From contig NZ_CP019562.1 of NCBI RefSeq assembly GCF_001983955.1, positions 1,488,001 through 1,552,000 of the forward strand: DNA of 64,000 nt, read 5' to 3'. Positions 1-15,340 of the stretch are shown here, in pieces. Position 1 is the stretch's first letter; every line of letters starts with the position of its first letter. Made by a program: the position numbers and the translations under genes. This DNA comes from Streptococcus oralis (GTDB taxonomy: Bacteria; Bacillota; Bacilli; Lactobacillales; Streptococcaceae). The notes beneath the pieces were generated by a model. It did not search any database. It saw nothing but the letters and a program-made list of their open reading frames with translations, and was not told the DNA's origin.

Positions 1-3376
<3,376 letters not shown>

Positions 3377-3457
3377 GTGTTCCTGCAGAATAGATTTTAC
3401 TTTTAAGAACATTTTAATATTTTAAATTTTCTAAAAGTACTTTCAGGTTTTGGACAT

Positions 3458-3484
3458 AAAAAAGAGAGCTCCTGGGCTCTCTCA
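3458..3484 (-). terminator. Terminator of the esterase gene
   Basis: AGAGAGC/GCTCTCT stem followed on the minus strand by TTTTTT, five bases past the esterase stop codon. Confidence 0.85.
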
Positions 3485-3488
3485 TTCA

Positions 3489-4469
3489 TTATTTTACATA
3501 CTTAAAAGGAATCTCACTGCCACAGAGCCAGTTGTAGACTTGGTCATTGACAAAAACATTCATGGCTTCGTGAGCATACTCGGGCATGATACGATAGGCC
3601 TTGTCGCAAGTTAGACGGTTGTAAATCGCAAACTGGGTAATAGGATAGCAGACATCGTCATCCAAGCCCGTAATCATCTTGACCTCACCTTGAATGCGAT
3701 GGGCAAGATTTTTCACATCGATATAGGCAAGGGTCGCCATGATTTCCTCCTCTGTTTCATGGAAAGGATCGTGGAACTTGAAATATCGGAAAAGTTCATC
3801 ATAGGCTTCACTGGTATTGCCAATCTCAAGCACTCGTCTAAAGTCTGACAAGAAAGGATAGATGGCAACTGTTTTCTGAATCCGAGGATTGAGCGCTGCT
3901 GCAACCAGGGCTAAAGCACCCCCTTGTGAGGCACCATAGCTAGAAAGTCTTTCCTCATCTACCTGAGGGAGACTGGCAACAATTTCAATCAACTGGTAAA
4001 TATCCAGATAGACATCCTTATAAAAGAGATGCTCCCTACCTTCAACAGCACCACGGATGATATGCCCTTTCACCGTATTTCCAAGAGGAGAACGCATGCC
4101 GTCTTGAGAATAGCCAGACTGGCCCCGTACATCCATGGAGACAACACCGTAACCAGCTACAGTATAGGCCAGCATGTCGACCCAGTCCCAGCCACGTCCC
4201 ATATAACCATGAAAGTGGAAGATTAGCGGAACCTTCTCCTCAGTCTTTGGAAGGACGATTCGTGCATAGACCTTTCCTTCATTAGTTCCTTCAAAGGTCA
4301 GCTCATAACACTTGACTTGAGGAATATGAAAATCTCTTTCCTCCAACTGGTAGGCTGGAAGAGATGAAACTTTTTTGACCTCTTCATCCCAGAAAGCATC
4401 AAAGTCTTCTGGAATCTCATCCCTTCCTTTATAAGTCTTGATTTCTTCTAACAAAGCTGGATGTTTCAT
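3489..4469 (-). CDS. Acetyl xylan esterase / cephalosporin-C deacetylase family
   Basis: Cytoplasmic alpha/beta-hydrolase of the AXE1 family (326 aa), acting on small acetylated sugars. Visible are the nucleophile elbow GASQGG (G-x-S-x-G), the conserved RGQSGYSQDG segment, the acidic GLDDDVCYP region and the catalytic His in YAHEAM. No signal peptide is seen. The frame extends upstream to an ATG at 4532, but AAAGGAG sits 7 bp before the ATG at 4469 and the family begins at MKHPALLEEIKTY, so I use 4469. A deacetylase beside nanA could handle O-acetylated sugars released from glycans (inference). Confidence 0.9.
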   Translation of the reverse strand: MKHPALLEEIKTYKGRDEIPEDFDAFWDEEVKKVSSLPAYQLEERDFHIPQVKCYELTFEGTNEGKVYARIVLPKTEEKVPLIFHFHGYMGRGWDWVDMLAYTVAGYGVVSMDVRGQSGYSQDGMRSPLGNTVKGHIIRGAVEGREHLFYKDVYLDIYQLIEIVASLPQVDEERLSSYGASQGGALALVAAALNPRIQKTVAIYPFLSDFRRVLEIGNTSEAYDELFRYFKFHDPFHETEEEIMATLAYIDVKNLAHRIQGEVKMITGLDDDVCYPITQFAIYNRLTCDKAYRIMPEYAHEAMNVFVNDQVYNWLCGSEIPFKYVK

Positions 4470-4600
4470 AGCATGCTCCTTTAGTTTTGTAATCGCTATC
4501 ATAACTCTAGCATATCTAGGAAAGCAATGCAAGAAAGAAAGATAAACAGAAAGTGATTTTAGATTCTCTTTCCTTAAACCTATCGTCTGAAAGTAGTTTT

Positions 4601-4627
4601 AAAAATAAAAAGAGCGTTTCCGCTCTT
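4601..4627 (-). terminator. Terminator after the 23-codon ORF
   Basis: AGAGCG-TTTC-CGCTCT stem with a minus-strand T-rich tail, just past the stop codon of the small ORF at 4634-4705. Confidence 0.75.
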
Positions 4628-4633
4628 CGTGTA

Positions 4634-4705
4634 TCAATAGGTGCTAGCTCCTTTCTCTAGTTTGACGGTTTGAAATTTCTTTTGGTAGGTTACTTTAATC
4701 GTCAT
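4634..4705 (-). CDS. Very small ORF, 23 aa, unknown
   Basis: ATG to TGA encodes a basic 23-residue peptide beginning MTIKVTYQKK and ending KGASTY. A GAGG Shine-Dalgarno-like element lies about 9 bp upstream, a TATACT -10-like box lies further upstream, and an intrinsic terminator follows immediately, so the ORF has the outline of an independent gene. No signal peptide or double-glycine leader is seen. I do not recognise the family; it could be a small intracellular protein or chance coding within a small RNA. Confidence 0.5.
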   Translation of the reverse strand: MTIKVTYQKKFQTVKLEKGASTY

Positions 4706-4787
4706 GTGAGAGTCCTCGTTTCTTTTTGATGACTCTAGTATAAGACCCAAACCTAAAAACTAGCTTAAGTTTTCCTTAGAGAAAGCT

Positions 4788-4943
4788 TATACTCAATGAA
4801 AATCAAAAAGCAAACTAGGAAGCTAGTCGCAGGTTGCTCAAAGCACTGCTTTGAGGTTGTAGATAAGACTGACGAAGTCAGTTACATATATCTACGGCAA
4901 GGTGAAGCTGACGTGGTTTGAATTTGATTTTCGAAGAGTATTA
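4788..4943. repeat. BOX element (full length)
   Basis: Begins TATACTCAATGAAAATC and ends TTTTCGAAGAGTATTA, with the typical internal AGCAAACTAGGAAGCTAG, CAAAGCACTGCTTTG and GACGAAGTCAG hairpins. This is the dispersed BOX repeat of pneumococcus and relatives. Its right end, GTATTA, provides the recG stop codon on the minus strand. Confidence 0.9.
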
Positions 4944-6956
4944 ATCTAGATGTTCTTTCTTTTCTAGATGGAAAGCAATCATGCGCCACTCTGGATCCTC
5001 TTGCCAGCCTTCTATCGAACTAATGTAGCTAGCCACTTTTCTGGCTTCTTCTAAAATTGGAAAATCTTCGATAATATCAGCCACTTGAAACTCTGGAAGT
5101 CCTGACTGTCTGGTTCCAAAAATCTCACCAGAACCACGCATTTTCAAATCTTCCTCCGCAAGGACAAATCCATTGGTCGTTTCTGTCATGATGCGCATGC
5201 GATCTTTCCCAGAATCCGTCTTGGGATTAGCAACGAGAACAGCATAGGACTGCTGGTCCCCCCGACCAACACGGCCTCTGAGCTGGTGAAGCTGACTGAG
5301 ACCGAACCGGTCGGCATCCATGATAATCATGACGGTCGCATTGGGAACATTAACCCCAACCTCAATAACCGTTGTCGAAACCAGAATATCCGTTTTTCGC
5401 TCTTTGAAATCCTGCATGATTTGGTCTTTTTCATCACTTTTCATTTTACCATGTAAAAGAGCCACTTCAGCCTTACCAGCAAAATGAGCTGTCAACTCCT
5501 CAGATAAGGCAATGGCATTTTTCAGATCCAGAGCTTCAGATTCCTCAATCAAGGGAGAGATAACATAGGCTTGAGAACCTTTTTGAATTTCCCCCTCTAA
5601 CCAAGTCAAGACCTGAGGCAACTGCTCATGCTTAATCCAGCGAGTAACAATAGGCTTCCGCCCTGCTGGCATCTGGTCAATAATAGAAACATCCATATCT
5701 CCAAAGGCTGTGATAGCAAGCGTCCGTGGAATAGGCGTTGCTGTCATCATGAGGACGTCAGGATTGTCCCCTTTTTCCCGTAAAATACGCCTTTGGCCCA
5801 CACCAAAACGGTGCTGCTCATCAATGATAATCAAACCAAGACGAGCATAATCTACCCCATCCTGAATCAGAGCATGGGTTCCGATAATAAAGTCGGCCTC
5901 ACCCTTGGCAATGGTCTCTAAAACTTCTCTTTTTTCTACAGCTTTTAAGGAACCTGTCAAGAGAGCGAGTTTCAAGTCTGGAAAAAGGTTCTGTAAACTC
6001 TCAAAGTGTTGCTCTGCTAGGATTTCTGTTGGCACCATGAGAGCTGCCTGATAGCCAGACGTCACCGCCGCAAACATGGCCAAACCAGCAACCACCGTTT
6101 TTCCGCTCCCCACATCTCCTTGCAGGAGACGATTCATGTGATGGTCCGACTTCATGTCGGTCAAGATTTCCTGCAAACTTTTTTCCTGAGCTTGGGTCAG
6201 GGCAAAAGGAAGACTTTCTTTAACGGCTGTCACTTTTTCCTGGGACCAATTCAGAACCAGACCGCTTCCCTGAACTCTATTTTCAGACTTGAGTGACTGC
6301 AACTGCATCTGAAAATAAAAGAGTTCCTCAAATTTGATCCGACGAAGGGCCTGCTTGTATTCTGCCAAATCCTTTGGAAAATGCATGGCACGAACTGCCT
6401 GACAACGGGACATGAGTTTATATTTGTCAAGCAAAGACTGGGGAAGATTTTCCTCTATCAAGAGGTCCAACCCCTGATCAAAGGCTGTCTTAATGACCTT
6501 GACCAGACTGGCCTGACTGATTCCTTGAGCCAGACGATAAACCGGTTGGAGGTCATCTTCCACTTGAGCTAGAACCTTCATCCCAGTCAAACTGGCCTTG
6601 GCACGGTCCCATTTTCCAAAGACAGCAAGGGTTGCTCCCAACTCTATCTTATCTGCTAGATAGGGCTGGTTAAAGAAATTCACCGCAAAAACGACTTCTC
6701 CCTGCTTGAGGCTAAAGCGCAGACGATTGCGCTTGAATCCATAATACTGGACACTGGCAGGAGTCACGACTTGACCAGATAGGACTGCCTTCTCCCCGTC
6801 CTCTAGTTCCAATACTTGCTTGGTTTTGAAGTCTTCATAACGGAAAGGAAAGTAGAGCAAGAGGTCTTGCAAGTTTTCAATTCCTAGTTTGGCGTATTTC
6901 TCTGCTGACTTTGGTCCCACACCAGGTAAGACATGCAAGGGTTGATGTAGATTCAT
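4941..6956 (-). CDS. recG: ATP-dependent DNA helicase RecG
   Basis: Branch-migration helicase that remodels stalled forks and Holliday junctions (671 aa, normal length). It has an N-terminal wedge with PGVGPKSAEKYAKLGI, then the helicase core: Walker A GDVGSGKT near residue 280, DEQH box near 379, TATPIPRT near 405, and motifs V/VI STTVIEVGVNVPNA and QLRGRVGRG. Shine-Dalgarno AAAGGAG precedes the ATG. It follows alr by 18 bp in the same orientation and is probably the last gene of the secA-to-recG run. Its stop codon lies in the end of a BOX element. Confidence 0.97.
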   Translation of the reverse strand: MNLHQPLHVLPGVGPKSAEKYAKLGIENLQDLLLYFPFRYEDFKTKQVLELEDGEKAVLSGQVVTPASVQYYGFKRNRLRFSLKQGEVVFAVNFFNQPYLADKIELGATLAVFGKWDRAKASLTGMKVLAQVEDDLQPVYRLAQGISQASLVKVIKTAFDQGLDLLIEENLPQSLLDKYKLMSRCQAVRAMHFPKDLAEYKQALRRIKFEELFYFQMQLQSLKSENRVQGSGLVLNWSQEKVTAVKESLPFALTQAQEKSLQEILTDMKSDHHMNRLLQGDVGSGKTVVAGLAMFAAVTSGYQAALMVPTEILAEQHFESLQNLFPDLKLALLTGSLKAVEKREVLETIAKGEADFIIGTHALIQDGVDYARLGLIIIDEQHRFGVGQRRILREKGDNPDVLMMTATPIPRTLAITAFGDMDVSIIDQMPAGRKPIVTRWIKHEQLPQVLTWLEGEIQKGSQAYVISPLIEESEALDLKNAIALSEELTAHFAGKAEVALLHGKMKSDEKDQIMQDFKERKTDILVSTTVIEVGVNVPNATVMIIMDADRFGLSQLHQLRGRVGRGDQQSYAVLVANPKTDSGKDRMRIMTETTNGFVLAEEDLKMRGSGEIFGTRQSGLPEFQVADIIEDFPILEEARKVASYISSIEGWQEDPEWRMIAFHLEKKEHLD

Positions 6957-6974
6957 GCTCCACTCCTTTCTTTT

Positions 6975-8078
6975 CTAATAATATTCTCTCGGAATGCGAT
7001 CGCTGAGAAGACAAACCACCTCATAATTAATAGTCCCACGATAGGTCGCAACCTGAGTAGCTGTGATCTCCTTGTCCCCGTTGGAGCCAATCAAGGTTAC
7101 CTTGGTTCCAAGTGGGTAAGGCTTAGGCAATCGAATAGTAATCTGGTCCATAGAAACTCGTCCGACGATTGGGCAAGCTTGTCCATCTACCAAGACAAAG
7201 AAATTCTGCATGTCACGTGTCCAACCATCCGCATAACCGATTGGCACCGTCGCAATGACTTGCTCGCTGTCTGCCTGATAGGTCGCTCCGTAGCCCATGC
7301 AAGCTCCAGCTGGAACTGTCTTGACATGGACTAAAGCAGACTCCAAGGTCAAGGCTGATTTTAAATCATAAGGGAGATTTAAAACTTCTCCACTGGGATT
7401 CAGGCCATACATGGCATTTCCCATACGGACGGCGTTAAAAATGGTCTCTGCATGCCAAAGAGTCGTTGCAGAATTACTAGCATGAACCAGCTCTGGAGCT
7501 TCCTTCATACTGGCCAAAATAGTTTTAAACCGTTCTAACTGCTCATTAAAGTAGTCATCTGATTCCTCGTCTGCAGTAGCAAAGTGGGTAAAAATCCCTT
7601 CAACACTAGCACCGTGTTGTTGGAGTAAGTCTTGAGCCTGCTCAGCCTCACTTGCTTCTCTAAAACCAATCCGTCCCATTCCTGAATCAATCTTGAGGTG
7701 GACTGTCAAACCAGCTAAATCAGCTTCCTTAACTAAGAGTGCTTGAATCCACTCCAGTCCAGCCACTGTCAATATGATGTCGTATTCTTTAGCTAGGTCA
7801 ACGGCTTCTAGCTCAGAAACTCCTAAGATGAGAATTTTCTTGCTAAGTCCAGCCTGACGAAGTTCAATAGCTTCATCAATATTGGAAACACAAAATCCAT
7901 CAACATCATTTTGAATAGCCTTGGCAACGGCAACTGCTCCATGACCATAGGCATTGGCCTTGACCACTGCCCACTTGAGCGTTCCTTCAGGGATATGAGC
8001 CCCCATTTGCTGAATATTTTGTCGAATAGCTCCCAGATGAATCCGAGCCTTGGTCGGTCTATGTGGACTAGCTTTCAT
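6975..8078 (-). CDS. alr: Alanine racemase
   Basis: PLP enzyme interconverting L- and D-alanine for peptidoglycan and teichoic-acid D-alanylation (367 aa). The PLP lysine is K40 in [10 protein letters not shown], and the conserved catalytic-tyrosine segment MGYGATY is present. An ATG at 8099 is also in frame, but GGAGG lies 6 bp before the ATG at 8078, matching the family start. The start overlaps the acpS 3' end by 11 bp, which suggests translational coupling. Confidence 0.96.
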   Translation of the reverse strand: MKASPHRPTKARIHLGAIRQNIQQMGAHIPEGTLKWAVVKANAYGHGAVAVAKAIQNDVDGFCVSNIDEAIELRQAGLSKKILILGVSELEAVDLAKEYDIILTVAGLEWIQALLVKEADLAGLTVHLKIDSGMGRIGFREASEAEQAQDLLQQHGASVEGIFTHFATADEESDDYFNEQLERFKTILASMKEAPELVHASNSATTLWHAETIFNAVRMGNAMYGLNPSGEVLNLPYDLKSALTLESALVHVKTVPAGACMGYGATYQADSEQVIATVPIGYADGWTRDMQNFFVLVDGQACPIVGRVSMDQITIRLPKPYPLGTKVTLIGSNGDKEITATQVATYRGTINYEVVCLLSDRIPREYY

Positions 8079-8430
8079 GATTTTCCTCCAAAATGACACT
8101 GGCTGTCACAAACTGATCTGTATGGCTGATCGATAGCCAAATCTTTCCTGAAAATGGTGCCTGACTAAAATAAGGCGCGCCTCGTTCATTGTTCAAAACT
8201 TCCAAATCCTGAAAGGTCAGTTTGCCAATTCCTGTCCCCATAGCCTTGGAAAAAGCCTCCTTAGCCGACCAACGACCTGCCAAGTATTCGATTTGTCTGC
8301 GCCCTTTGAGACTGGTAAAGCGCTCCATTTCCTTAGTAGTCAGCACCCGCTTGGCAAAGCCATTGTGCCGTGTAACTGCTCGTTCTATCGAAGCCAATTC
8401 TTCGATGTCAATTCCGTGTCCAACTATCAT
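8068..8430 (-). CDS. acpS: Holo-[acyl-carrier-protein] synthase
   Basis: Transfers 4'-phosphopantetheine from CoA to acyl carrier protein (120 aa). It starts [12 protein letters not shown], with the metal-binding Asp at position 8, and has the family motif [13 protein letters not shown] and the C-terminal [12 protein letters not shown]. The frame stays open upstream to 8538, overlapping the DAHP synthase gene, but homology begins at MIVGHG. An alternative ATG lies two codons earlier (8436). Neither start has a strong Shine-Dalgarno, so translation may depend on coupling. Confidence 0.92.
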   Translation of the reverse strand: MIVGHGIDIEELASIERAVTRHNGFAKRVLTTKEMERFTSLKGRRQIEYLAGRWSAKEAFSKAMGTGIGKLTFQDLEVLNNERGAPYFSQAPFSGKIWLSISHTDQFVTASVILEENHES

Positions 8431-8474
8431 ACTCATAAAAGGAGCTGAGATTCCCCCAACTCCATCCTTTTCAC

Positions 8475-9506
8475 TTATTTTGTTAAGGTAGTATAAATTT
8501 CTTCTACCAAGGCTACTGTATTTTCCCAACCTAGACAAGGGTCAGTTATGGAGCAGCCAAAGACCTCTGGTTGGTTTTGACGACCATCTGCTAGGTAAGA
8601 TTCGATCATAAAGCCTCGAACCGTCTTTTTAATCTTTTCATTCCAATCACGATTCAACAAGGCTTGACGAACAATGCGAATTTGTTCCATATACTGCTTG
8701 CCAGAATTGTCATGATTGGTATCGATGATAATGAAGGGATTTTCAAGTCCCATAATCTCATAGCGATTGATGGCATTTAAGAGGGTTTCATAGTAGAAAT
8801 TGGGTTCATTTTCACCATATTCGTTCAGGGCACCACGAAGGATAACGTGGGCCAAAGGATTTCCTGAAGTTTCCACTTCTTGGCCATGGTAAAGGAAGGT
8901 TTGCTTGTTTTGAGCCGCATAGATGGCATTAAACATGACCCCAAGGTTCCCAGATGTTGGATTTTTCATCCCAACTGGAGCATCAATACCAGAGGCTACA
9001 AAGCGGTGTTCCTGGTCTTCCACTGAACGAGCCCCTACAGCATGGTAGCTGACCAGGTCATCAACCAAAACGAGATTTGACGGATAAAGCATCTCATCAG
9101 CTGTCGTCAAACCAGTCTCCGTAATCACACGGTAGTGCAGCTGACGAACAGCCTGCAAACCATTGATGAGACTAGGCGCTTCGCTGGTATTTGGTTGATG
9201 AATCATGCCTTTATAGCCATCTCCATTAGTACGAGGTTTTGCTGTATAGACACGCATCACGATAAAGATTTTATCCGCAACTTTTTTCTGCAAGTCTGCT
9301 AAGCGACGAGCATATTCAAGCACTGCTTCTTCATTGTCTGAAGAGCACGGCCCCATCACCAAAAGGATTCGGTCGTCCTCACCCGAGATGATGGCTGCCA
9401 ACTCTCTATCGCGGGCTTCTTTCTTTCGCAAGGATTCAGGTGACAGCTGGGTCGCAGCCTTGATTGCTTCAATATCAATTTCTTGACCTTTTTCGATAAA
9501 TGCCAT
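8475..9506 (-). CDS. aroG: 3-deoxy-7-phosphoheptulonate (DAHP) synthase, copy 2
   Basis: Condenses PEP and erythrose-4-phosphate in the first step of the shikimate pathway (343 aa). Motifs GPCSSDN and [11 protein letters not shown] mark the AroG-type class I enzyme. The start codon lies 1 bp past the stop of an equally long paralogue (9508-10539), with AGGAGAG inside the upstream coding end. The two proteins align over their whole length with many identities. Separate feedback specificities would explain retention of both; which ligand each senses cannot be read from sequence. Confidence 0.94.
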   Translation of the reverse strand: MAFIEKGQEIDIEAIKAATQLSPESLRKKEARDRELAAIISGEDDRILLVMGPCSSDNEEAVLEYARRLADLQKKVADKIFIVMRVYTAKPRTNGDGYKGMIHQPNTSEAPSLINGLQAVRQLHYRVITETGLTTADEMLYPSNLVLVDDLVSYHAVGARSVEDQEHRFVASGIDAPVGMKNPTSGNLGVMFNAIYAAQNKQTFLYHGQEVETSGNPLAHVILRGALNEYGENEPNFYYETLLNAINRYEIMGLENPFIIIDTNHDNSGKQYMEQIRIVRQALLNRDWNEKIKKTVRGFMIESYLADGRQNQPEVFGCSITDPCLGWENTVALVEEIYTTLTK

Positions 9507-9507
9507 C

Positions 9508-10539
9508 TTACTCTCCTAGCGTTTGGTAAATTTCGCGAACAAGTGCTTCTGTGTTGTCCCATCCTAGACAAGGGTCCGTGATAGACTTACCAAAAACTTC
9601 TGGCTCATTTTGACGTCCATCTTCTAGATAGGACTCAATCATAAAACCACGAACATATTTTTTGATTTTCTCATTCCAGTCACGGTTAATCAAGGTCTGG
9701 CGAACGATACGGATTTGATCCATGTACTGCTTGCCTGAATTGTCATGATTGGTATCGATGATGATAAAGGGATTTTCCAAGCCCATCTTTTCATACTGAT
9801 CAATGGTATCCATCAAATTGTCATAGTAGTAGTTAGGAATATTTTTCCCATATTCATTCAAGGCACCGCGAAGAATGGCGTGGGACAATGGATTCCCTGT
9901 TGTTTCCACCTCTTTACCAAGGAAGAGGAAACTCTGTTTATTTTGCGCTGCATAAATCCCGTTAAACATGACATTGAGATTTCCAGATGTGGGATTTTTA
10001 AATCCTGTTGAGAAATCTGCTCCACTCGCTACAAAACGGTGCTGTTGATCCTCTACAGAGCGGGCTCCAACAGCCATATAAGAAATCAAATCATCCACCA
10101 GCGGAAGATTTTCAGGATAAAGCATCTCATCCGCTGTTGTCATTCCCGTCTCGGTAATCACACGATAGTGCAGTTGGCGAACAGCCTTGATCCCATTGAT
10201 CAAACTAGGAGCTTCTGTCGCATTTGGCTGATGAATCAAGCCCTTATAGCCATCCCCATTGGTACGAGGTTTAGCTGTATAGACACGCATGACCATAAAA
10301 ATACGGTCTTTGACCTCTTCTTGCAAAGCAGATAGACGCTTGGCATACTCGAGAACCGCCTCTTCGTTATCAGATGAACATGGTCCTATCACCAAGAGAA
10401 TACGCTGGTCTTCCCCACGAATGATGGCTTCCAATTCCTGATCACGTTGATTTTTTCTCGCAAGAGCCGCTCCCTCTAATTTAGACAAGGCGCGAACTTC
10501 TTCAATGTTAATTTTAGGACTTTTAGCTTTAAATACCAT
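9508..10539 (-). CDS. aroF: 3-deoxy-7-phosphoheptulonate (DAHP) synthase, copy 1
   Basis: First shikimate-pathway enzyme, 343 aa, tandem paralogue of the next gene. It has the same GPCSSDN and [11 protein letters not shown] motifs and the same C-terminal SITDPCLGW. The N-terminal 40 residues differ most between the copies, where AroG-type enzymes carry allosteric contacts. It starts about 80 bp after the secA stop in the same orientation. No clear terminator separates them, so some readthrough from secA is likely. Confidence 0.94.
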   Translation of the reverse strand: MVFKAKSPKINIEEVRALSKLEGAALARKNQRDQELEAIIRGEDQRILLVIGPCSSDNEEAVLEYAKRLSALQEEVKDRIFMVMRVYTAKPRTNGDGYKGLIHQPNATEAPSLINGIKAVRQLHYRVITETGMTTADEMLYPENLPLVDDLISYMAVGARSVEDQQHRFVASGADFSTGFKNPTSGNLNVMFNGIYAAQNKQSFLFLGKEVETTGNPLSHAILRGALNEYGKNIPNYYYDNLMDTIDQYEKMGLENPFIIIDTNHDNSGKQYMDQIRIVRQTLINRDWNEKIKKYVRGFMIESYLEDGRQNEPEVFGKSITDPCLGWDNTEALVREIYQTLGE

Positions 10540-10618
10540 GATTCATCTCCTTATAAAGCAAACGGACACCAAGCAAAAAATGATTTTTACCAGGTATCCG
10601 CCTGTATCTTATCTCATA

Positions 10619-13132
<2,514 letters not shown>

Positions 13133-13177
13133 GATTTTCCTTACTTTTAATTCTGAATATTTTAGAATGTTCTTTTC

Positions 13178-13206
13178 ATTTTAGCATATTTACCATTATT
13201 TTTCAA
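13178..13206 (-). promoter_or_regulatory. secA promoter
   Basis: Minus-strand TTGAAA (13201-13206), a 17-bp spacer and TAAAAT (13178-13183) with an extended -10 TG. About 40 bp separates the inferred start site from the secA ATG. Confidence 0.75.
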
Positions 13207-13229
13207 GAAAGAATCCTTAATTTACAACG

Positions 13230-13262
13230 GAAAAGGCCAGCTGAAACTCAGCTTTTTTTGCA
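13230..13262 (-). terminator. Possible terminator of the AlkC-like gene
   Basis: AGCTGA-GTT-TCAGCT hairpin starting at the stop codon of the AlkC-like gene, but its minus-strand T run is interrupted (GGCCTTTT). The better T run is on the plus strand. Confidence 0.4.
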
Positions 13263-14018
13263 TCAATCTTCTGTGGCTACCTTTTTGTTTTTTGTTCGAG
13301 ATGCATGCTTGATGATCCAAGCACAACTTGGACTTAGTTCCTCCTTTTGCCAAGTTTGAAGAATCCTTTCAAACTTATCGGGGGCTTCCTTGTACAAATC
13401 ATTTAGATTATTGGCTACACTTTTTTGAATGGACTTGTCTCTATCATCCTTTAGATTGGTCAGAATAGTGGTGAAATCCTCAAAATAATCCAATACCACG
13501 GTTTGTTTCTTAGCCCAAGGCAGACGGATACGCATACATTCGCTGGCAAGTCTACGAACGCGCAAATTTTCATCCCGACTCCATTCTAACAGCAAAGTCA
13601 TTGTAGCCTTAGGATAGCGAGCCAGCAAAGGTCTCATAGAAAATTCTCCAGTAAATCGCTTGGTGAGTTCCTTACTAAAGGCCGCGCTCAATTCAAATTC
13701 CTTGTCCCCATATAGCTCTACATATTTTCCGATTGGCCAAAGCCAATATCCTTCTGAAAACATACCTAAACCACCCTCTAACTCAGGACCCAAAATTTTC
13801 TCAAAAACCTTGAGAGAGTCCTCATAAGATAGGGGAAGACAATCTTTGATACTTTTAGCCAAGAGTTCTTGACGCTGGCTAAACTCCAACTCTTCCAAGT
13901 CTTTTTCTACCAACAACCTAAACTTTCGCTCATCAAATGCAGGGGACGCTTCTTTCAACCGTCGACTCAAATCACTAGCATAAGCCAAGTCATAATAATC
14001 TTTTACTTTTTTAGCCAT
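13263..14018 (-). CDS. DNA alkylation repair protein (AlkC/AlkD-like HEAT repeats)
   Basis: 251 aa, all-helical, with HEAT-like repeats and the family signature RVRRLASECMRIRLPW, plus the C-terminal WIIKHASRTKNKK segment typical of the COG4335 alkylation-repair group. Members excise alkylated bases such as 3-methyladenine. It lies upstream of secA in the same direction but is separated by the secA promoter. Family assignment is firm; enzymatic activity is inferred. Confidence 0.85.
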   Translation of the reverse strand: MAKKVKDYYDLAYASDLSRRLKEASPAFDERKFRLLVEKDLEELEFSQRQELLAKSIKDCLPLSYEDSLKVFEKILGPELEGGLGMFSEGYWLWPIGKYVELYGDKEFELSAAFSKELTKRFTGEFSMRPLLARYPKATMTLLLEWSRDENLRVRRLASECMRIRLPWAKKQTVVLDYFEDFTTILTNLKDDRDKSIQKSVANNLNDLYKEAPDKFERILQTWQKEELSPSCAWIIKHASRTKNKKVATED

Positions 14019-14112
14019 TTTTCAAATCCCTTAATCTTCTTTTTACGGGACTTATTATATCATACAGACAGCTGTCAACAAAATTATTTTTATATCTCCA
14101 ACTATTTTAATA

Positions 14113-14156
14113 AGAAAAAAAAAGGACTAGAAGCTAGTCTAGTCCTTTATTTTTTA
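14113..14156. terminator. Bidirectional intrinsic terminator
   Basis: AAAGGACTAG/CTAGTCCTTT inverted repeat with A and T runs on both sides. It ends the 96-aa membrane protein gene on the minus strand. Confidence 0.8.
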
Positions 14157-14160
14157 ATGT

Positions 14161-14451
14161 TTAATTTCCCAAGAATACAGGCAATATCCCAAAATACCAA
14201 AAGAGATTGATCCAGAAGGCCAAGCAAAAGATAATTCCAAAGATGAGAAGACTGATTTTTTTAATCAGCACGGAGTATAGGATGGATAAAACTCCAAAAA
14301 CTACAAAGAGTTTTTTCATAACGAAATAATATACTGAAACTCCTCCTATTTGCCAATCCCATGGAAGGAAAAACATGAGGAACCAGAAAAGGCAAATCGT
14401 AAAGATATATCTCTTGTAGTGCGCTTCAAGAAAGGCTTTTGTTTTCTCCAT
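14161..14451 (-). CDS. Small membrane protein, unknown
   Basis: 96 aa with about three hydrophobic segments (from YIFTICLFWFLMFF, VSVYYFVMKKLFVVFG and LLIFGIIFCLAFWINLFW). GGAGG lies 6-7 bp before the ATG and a strong terminator follows the stop, so it looks like a real single-gene unit. The N-terminus MEKTKAFLEAHYKR is cytoplasmic and basic. No family recognised. Confidence 0.7.
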   Translation of the reverse strand: MEKTKAFLEAHYKRYIFTICLFWFLMFFLPWDWQIGGVSVYYFVMKKLFVVFGVLSILYSVLIKKISLLIFGIIFCLAFWINLFWYFGILPVFLGN

Positions 14452-14583
14452 AGCAAACCTCCATTTCAGTCACTGTCTCTTCCCTTTTATTATACCAAAA
14501 AAACCTGGAAAAAGCTTTCCAGGTTCGGGTTTGAAATCACTAGTCATGCTAGAGAAATCCCTTTATTCATAGGCTGATTCACT

Positions 14584-15180
14584 TTATTGACTTGATGAAG
14601 AGGTTCCAAAATCGACCTTAGGAACTGTCTTAGCTTCTTCTGTTTCTTTAAAAGTTTCAGCTTCTTTAAAGTTCATCATATTCGCAAAAAGCACGGTTGG
14701 AAAACTTCTCAACTTTTGATTGTACTCGGCTGCGATCTTATTATAGTCCTTGCGTGCTACAAAAATACGATTTTCACTGCCTGAAAGTTCGACCATTAGT
14801 TGCTCAACATTTTGATTGCTCTTGAGTTCTGGATAATTCTCCGTCAAGGAAATCAAGCGGGAAAGAGCAGAGCTCAATTCTCCCTGAGCCTTTTGGTTTT
14901 CTTCCGATGTCACTGAGCTACTACCGATTTTAGCTCTAGCATCAGCAATCTTGGTAAAGACTTCGGTTTCATGATTCATTTGTCCTTTAACGGACTCCAC
15001 CAAGTTACCAATCAAGTCCGAACGACGTTGGAGGGCTGTCGAAACATCGGCCTGAGCCTGCTCCACTTTAGTCTGTTCACCAACCAGACCATTATAGGTC
15101 GTCACTGCGGAACAACTTCCCAGAACTAGTAGTCCAAAAAAGATCGCCACTATTGAGAGAATTACTTTATTTTGTTTCAT
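14584..15180 (-). CDS. lemA: LemA family protein
   Basis: 198 aa with one N-terminal hydrophobic segment (VILSIVAIFFGLLVLG) ending in a lipobox-like LGSC, then a helical LemA domain (TTYNGLVGEQTKVEQAQADV, ALQRRSDLIGNLV, SENRIFVARKDYN, YNQKLRSFPT). LemA proteins are membrane-attached and often sit beside TPM-domain proteins, as here (15341-16207). A short Ser-rich tail follows. The molecular role is unknown. Confidence 0.93.
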   Translation of the reverse strand: MKQNKVILSIVAIFFGLLVLGSCSAVTTYNGLVGEQTKVEQAQADVSTALQRRSDLIGNLVESVKGQMNHETEVFTKIADARAKIGSSSVTSEENQKAQGELSSALSRLISLTENYPELKSNQNVEQLMVELSGSENRIFVARKDYNKIAAEYNQKLRSFPTVLFANMMNFKEAETFKETEEAKTVPKVDFGTSSSSQ

Positions 15181-15340
15181 ATCAAAACCTTAACACTTTC
15201 TTTTATCAACTTTTCTGAGAAAATACTCAGATTTTAAATCAATTTCCCAAACTTTGTTTTTATTTTTAATTAAGGAGTGAACTCTTGCAAAGGAGTCACC
15301 TTACTGTATGGAAAAATCGGTTTGTGCAATATATGATCAC

